A stretch of DNA of 6,296 nt from Acidobacteriota bacterium (GTDB taxonomy: Bacteria; Acidobacteriota; Terriglobia; UBA7540). Below, piece after piece: positions 6,205 to 6,296 of the stretch (the first letter of the stretch is position 1; each line of letters begins with the position of its first letter). Both the position numbers and the translations under genes were made by a program. The notes beneath the pieces are model-generated. The model did no database searches and was not told the origin of the DNA. It saw nothing but the letters and a program-made list of their open reading frames with translations. Where the stretch lies: positions 1 through 6,296 of the forward strand of contig PLWR01000411.1 of assembly GCA_003165615.1 (NCBI GenBank), given 5' to 3'.

Positions 6205-6296
6205 TCAGGGCTCGGCGAGGTATGCCTGGTAAATCTTTTCGGTTCCGCCCAGCGAGCGTGCCAGGGCCATGACGGCGTCGGCGTGCCGCGCCAGGG
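6205..6296 (-). CDS. C-terminal end of an upstream gene, possibly a TolC-like outer-membrane efflux protein
   Basis: Only the last 29 codons and the TGA (6207-6205) are inside the window; the frame is open through the right edge. The residues read LARHADAVMALARSLGG followed by TEKIYQAYLAEP. Codon use is GC-rich, like the other genes, and the open frame ends exactly where the AT-rich spacer begins, which supports real coding. The stretch A-V-x-x-L-A-R-S-L-G-G loosely resembles the end of TolC/NodT-family efflux channels (often ALGGGW), and such a gene would fit next to an HlyD-ABC exporter. The match is short and the tail differs, so a regulator (for example TetR-type) or an unrelated protein is equally possible. 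The gene lies 119 bases upstream of hlyD on the same strand. Confidence 0.5.
   Translation of the reverse strand, partial: LARHADAVMALARSLGGTEKIYQAYLAEP

Noticed and set aside
6084..6272. Plus-strand open frame of 62 codons through the spacer
   Set aside because: Its Leu/Tyr/Thr-rich middle is simply the translation of the heptanucleotide repeat, and its end is antisense to the partial upstream gene.

Overview
The window is GC-rich, densely coding bacterial chromosome, apart from one AT-rich spacer. It most resembles a Gram-negative organism, because it encodes a periplasmic adaptor (HlyD-type) exporter. Acidobacteriota is my best guess, based on the DUF885 protein, the separate-gene form of the exporter and the short-tandem-repeat spacer. 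That assignment is inference; there is no rRNA or other marker gene here.

Layout: bases 1-843 (+) hold the C-terminal half of a DUF885 (PF05960) putative metallohydrolase, cut by the window edge. A 60-base convergent gap follows. Bases 904-6085 (all on the minus strand) form one compact five-gene operon, read right to left: HlyD-family membrane-fusion protein (6085-5099), ABC ATPase 1 (5088-4132), ABC ATPase 2 (4135-3179), ABC-2 permease 1 (3182-2049) and ABC-2 permease 2 (2052-904). The last three junctions are all 4-base ATGA stop/start overlaps, which suggests translational coupling. Upstream of the operon is a 119-base non-coding spacer with a nine-copy, seven-base tandem repeat. At the right edge are the last 29 codons of another minus-strand gene, possibly the outer-membrane (TolC-like) partner, though this is uncertain.

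How the genes work together: the operon has the same gene order and matching domains as Escherichia coli ybhG-ybhF-ybhS-ybhR, a drug/cation exporter. The main difference is that the double-ATPase protein YbhF is represented by two separate genes. The two permeases would form a heterodimeric inner-membrane channel, the two ATPases would dimerise beneath it, and the HlyD protein would link it to an outer-membrane channel.

Most notable points: (i) the two ATPases carry complementary defects (no switch histidine in ATPase 1, degenerate signature in ATPase 2), which predicts one intact and one degenerate ATP site; (ii) the heptanucleotide array lies in the probable leader/promoter region. I found no mobile element, CRISPR array, RNA gene or clearly new system.
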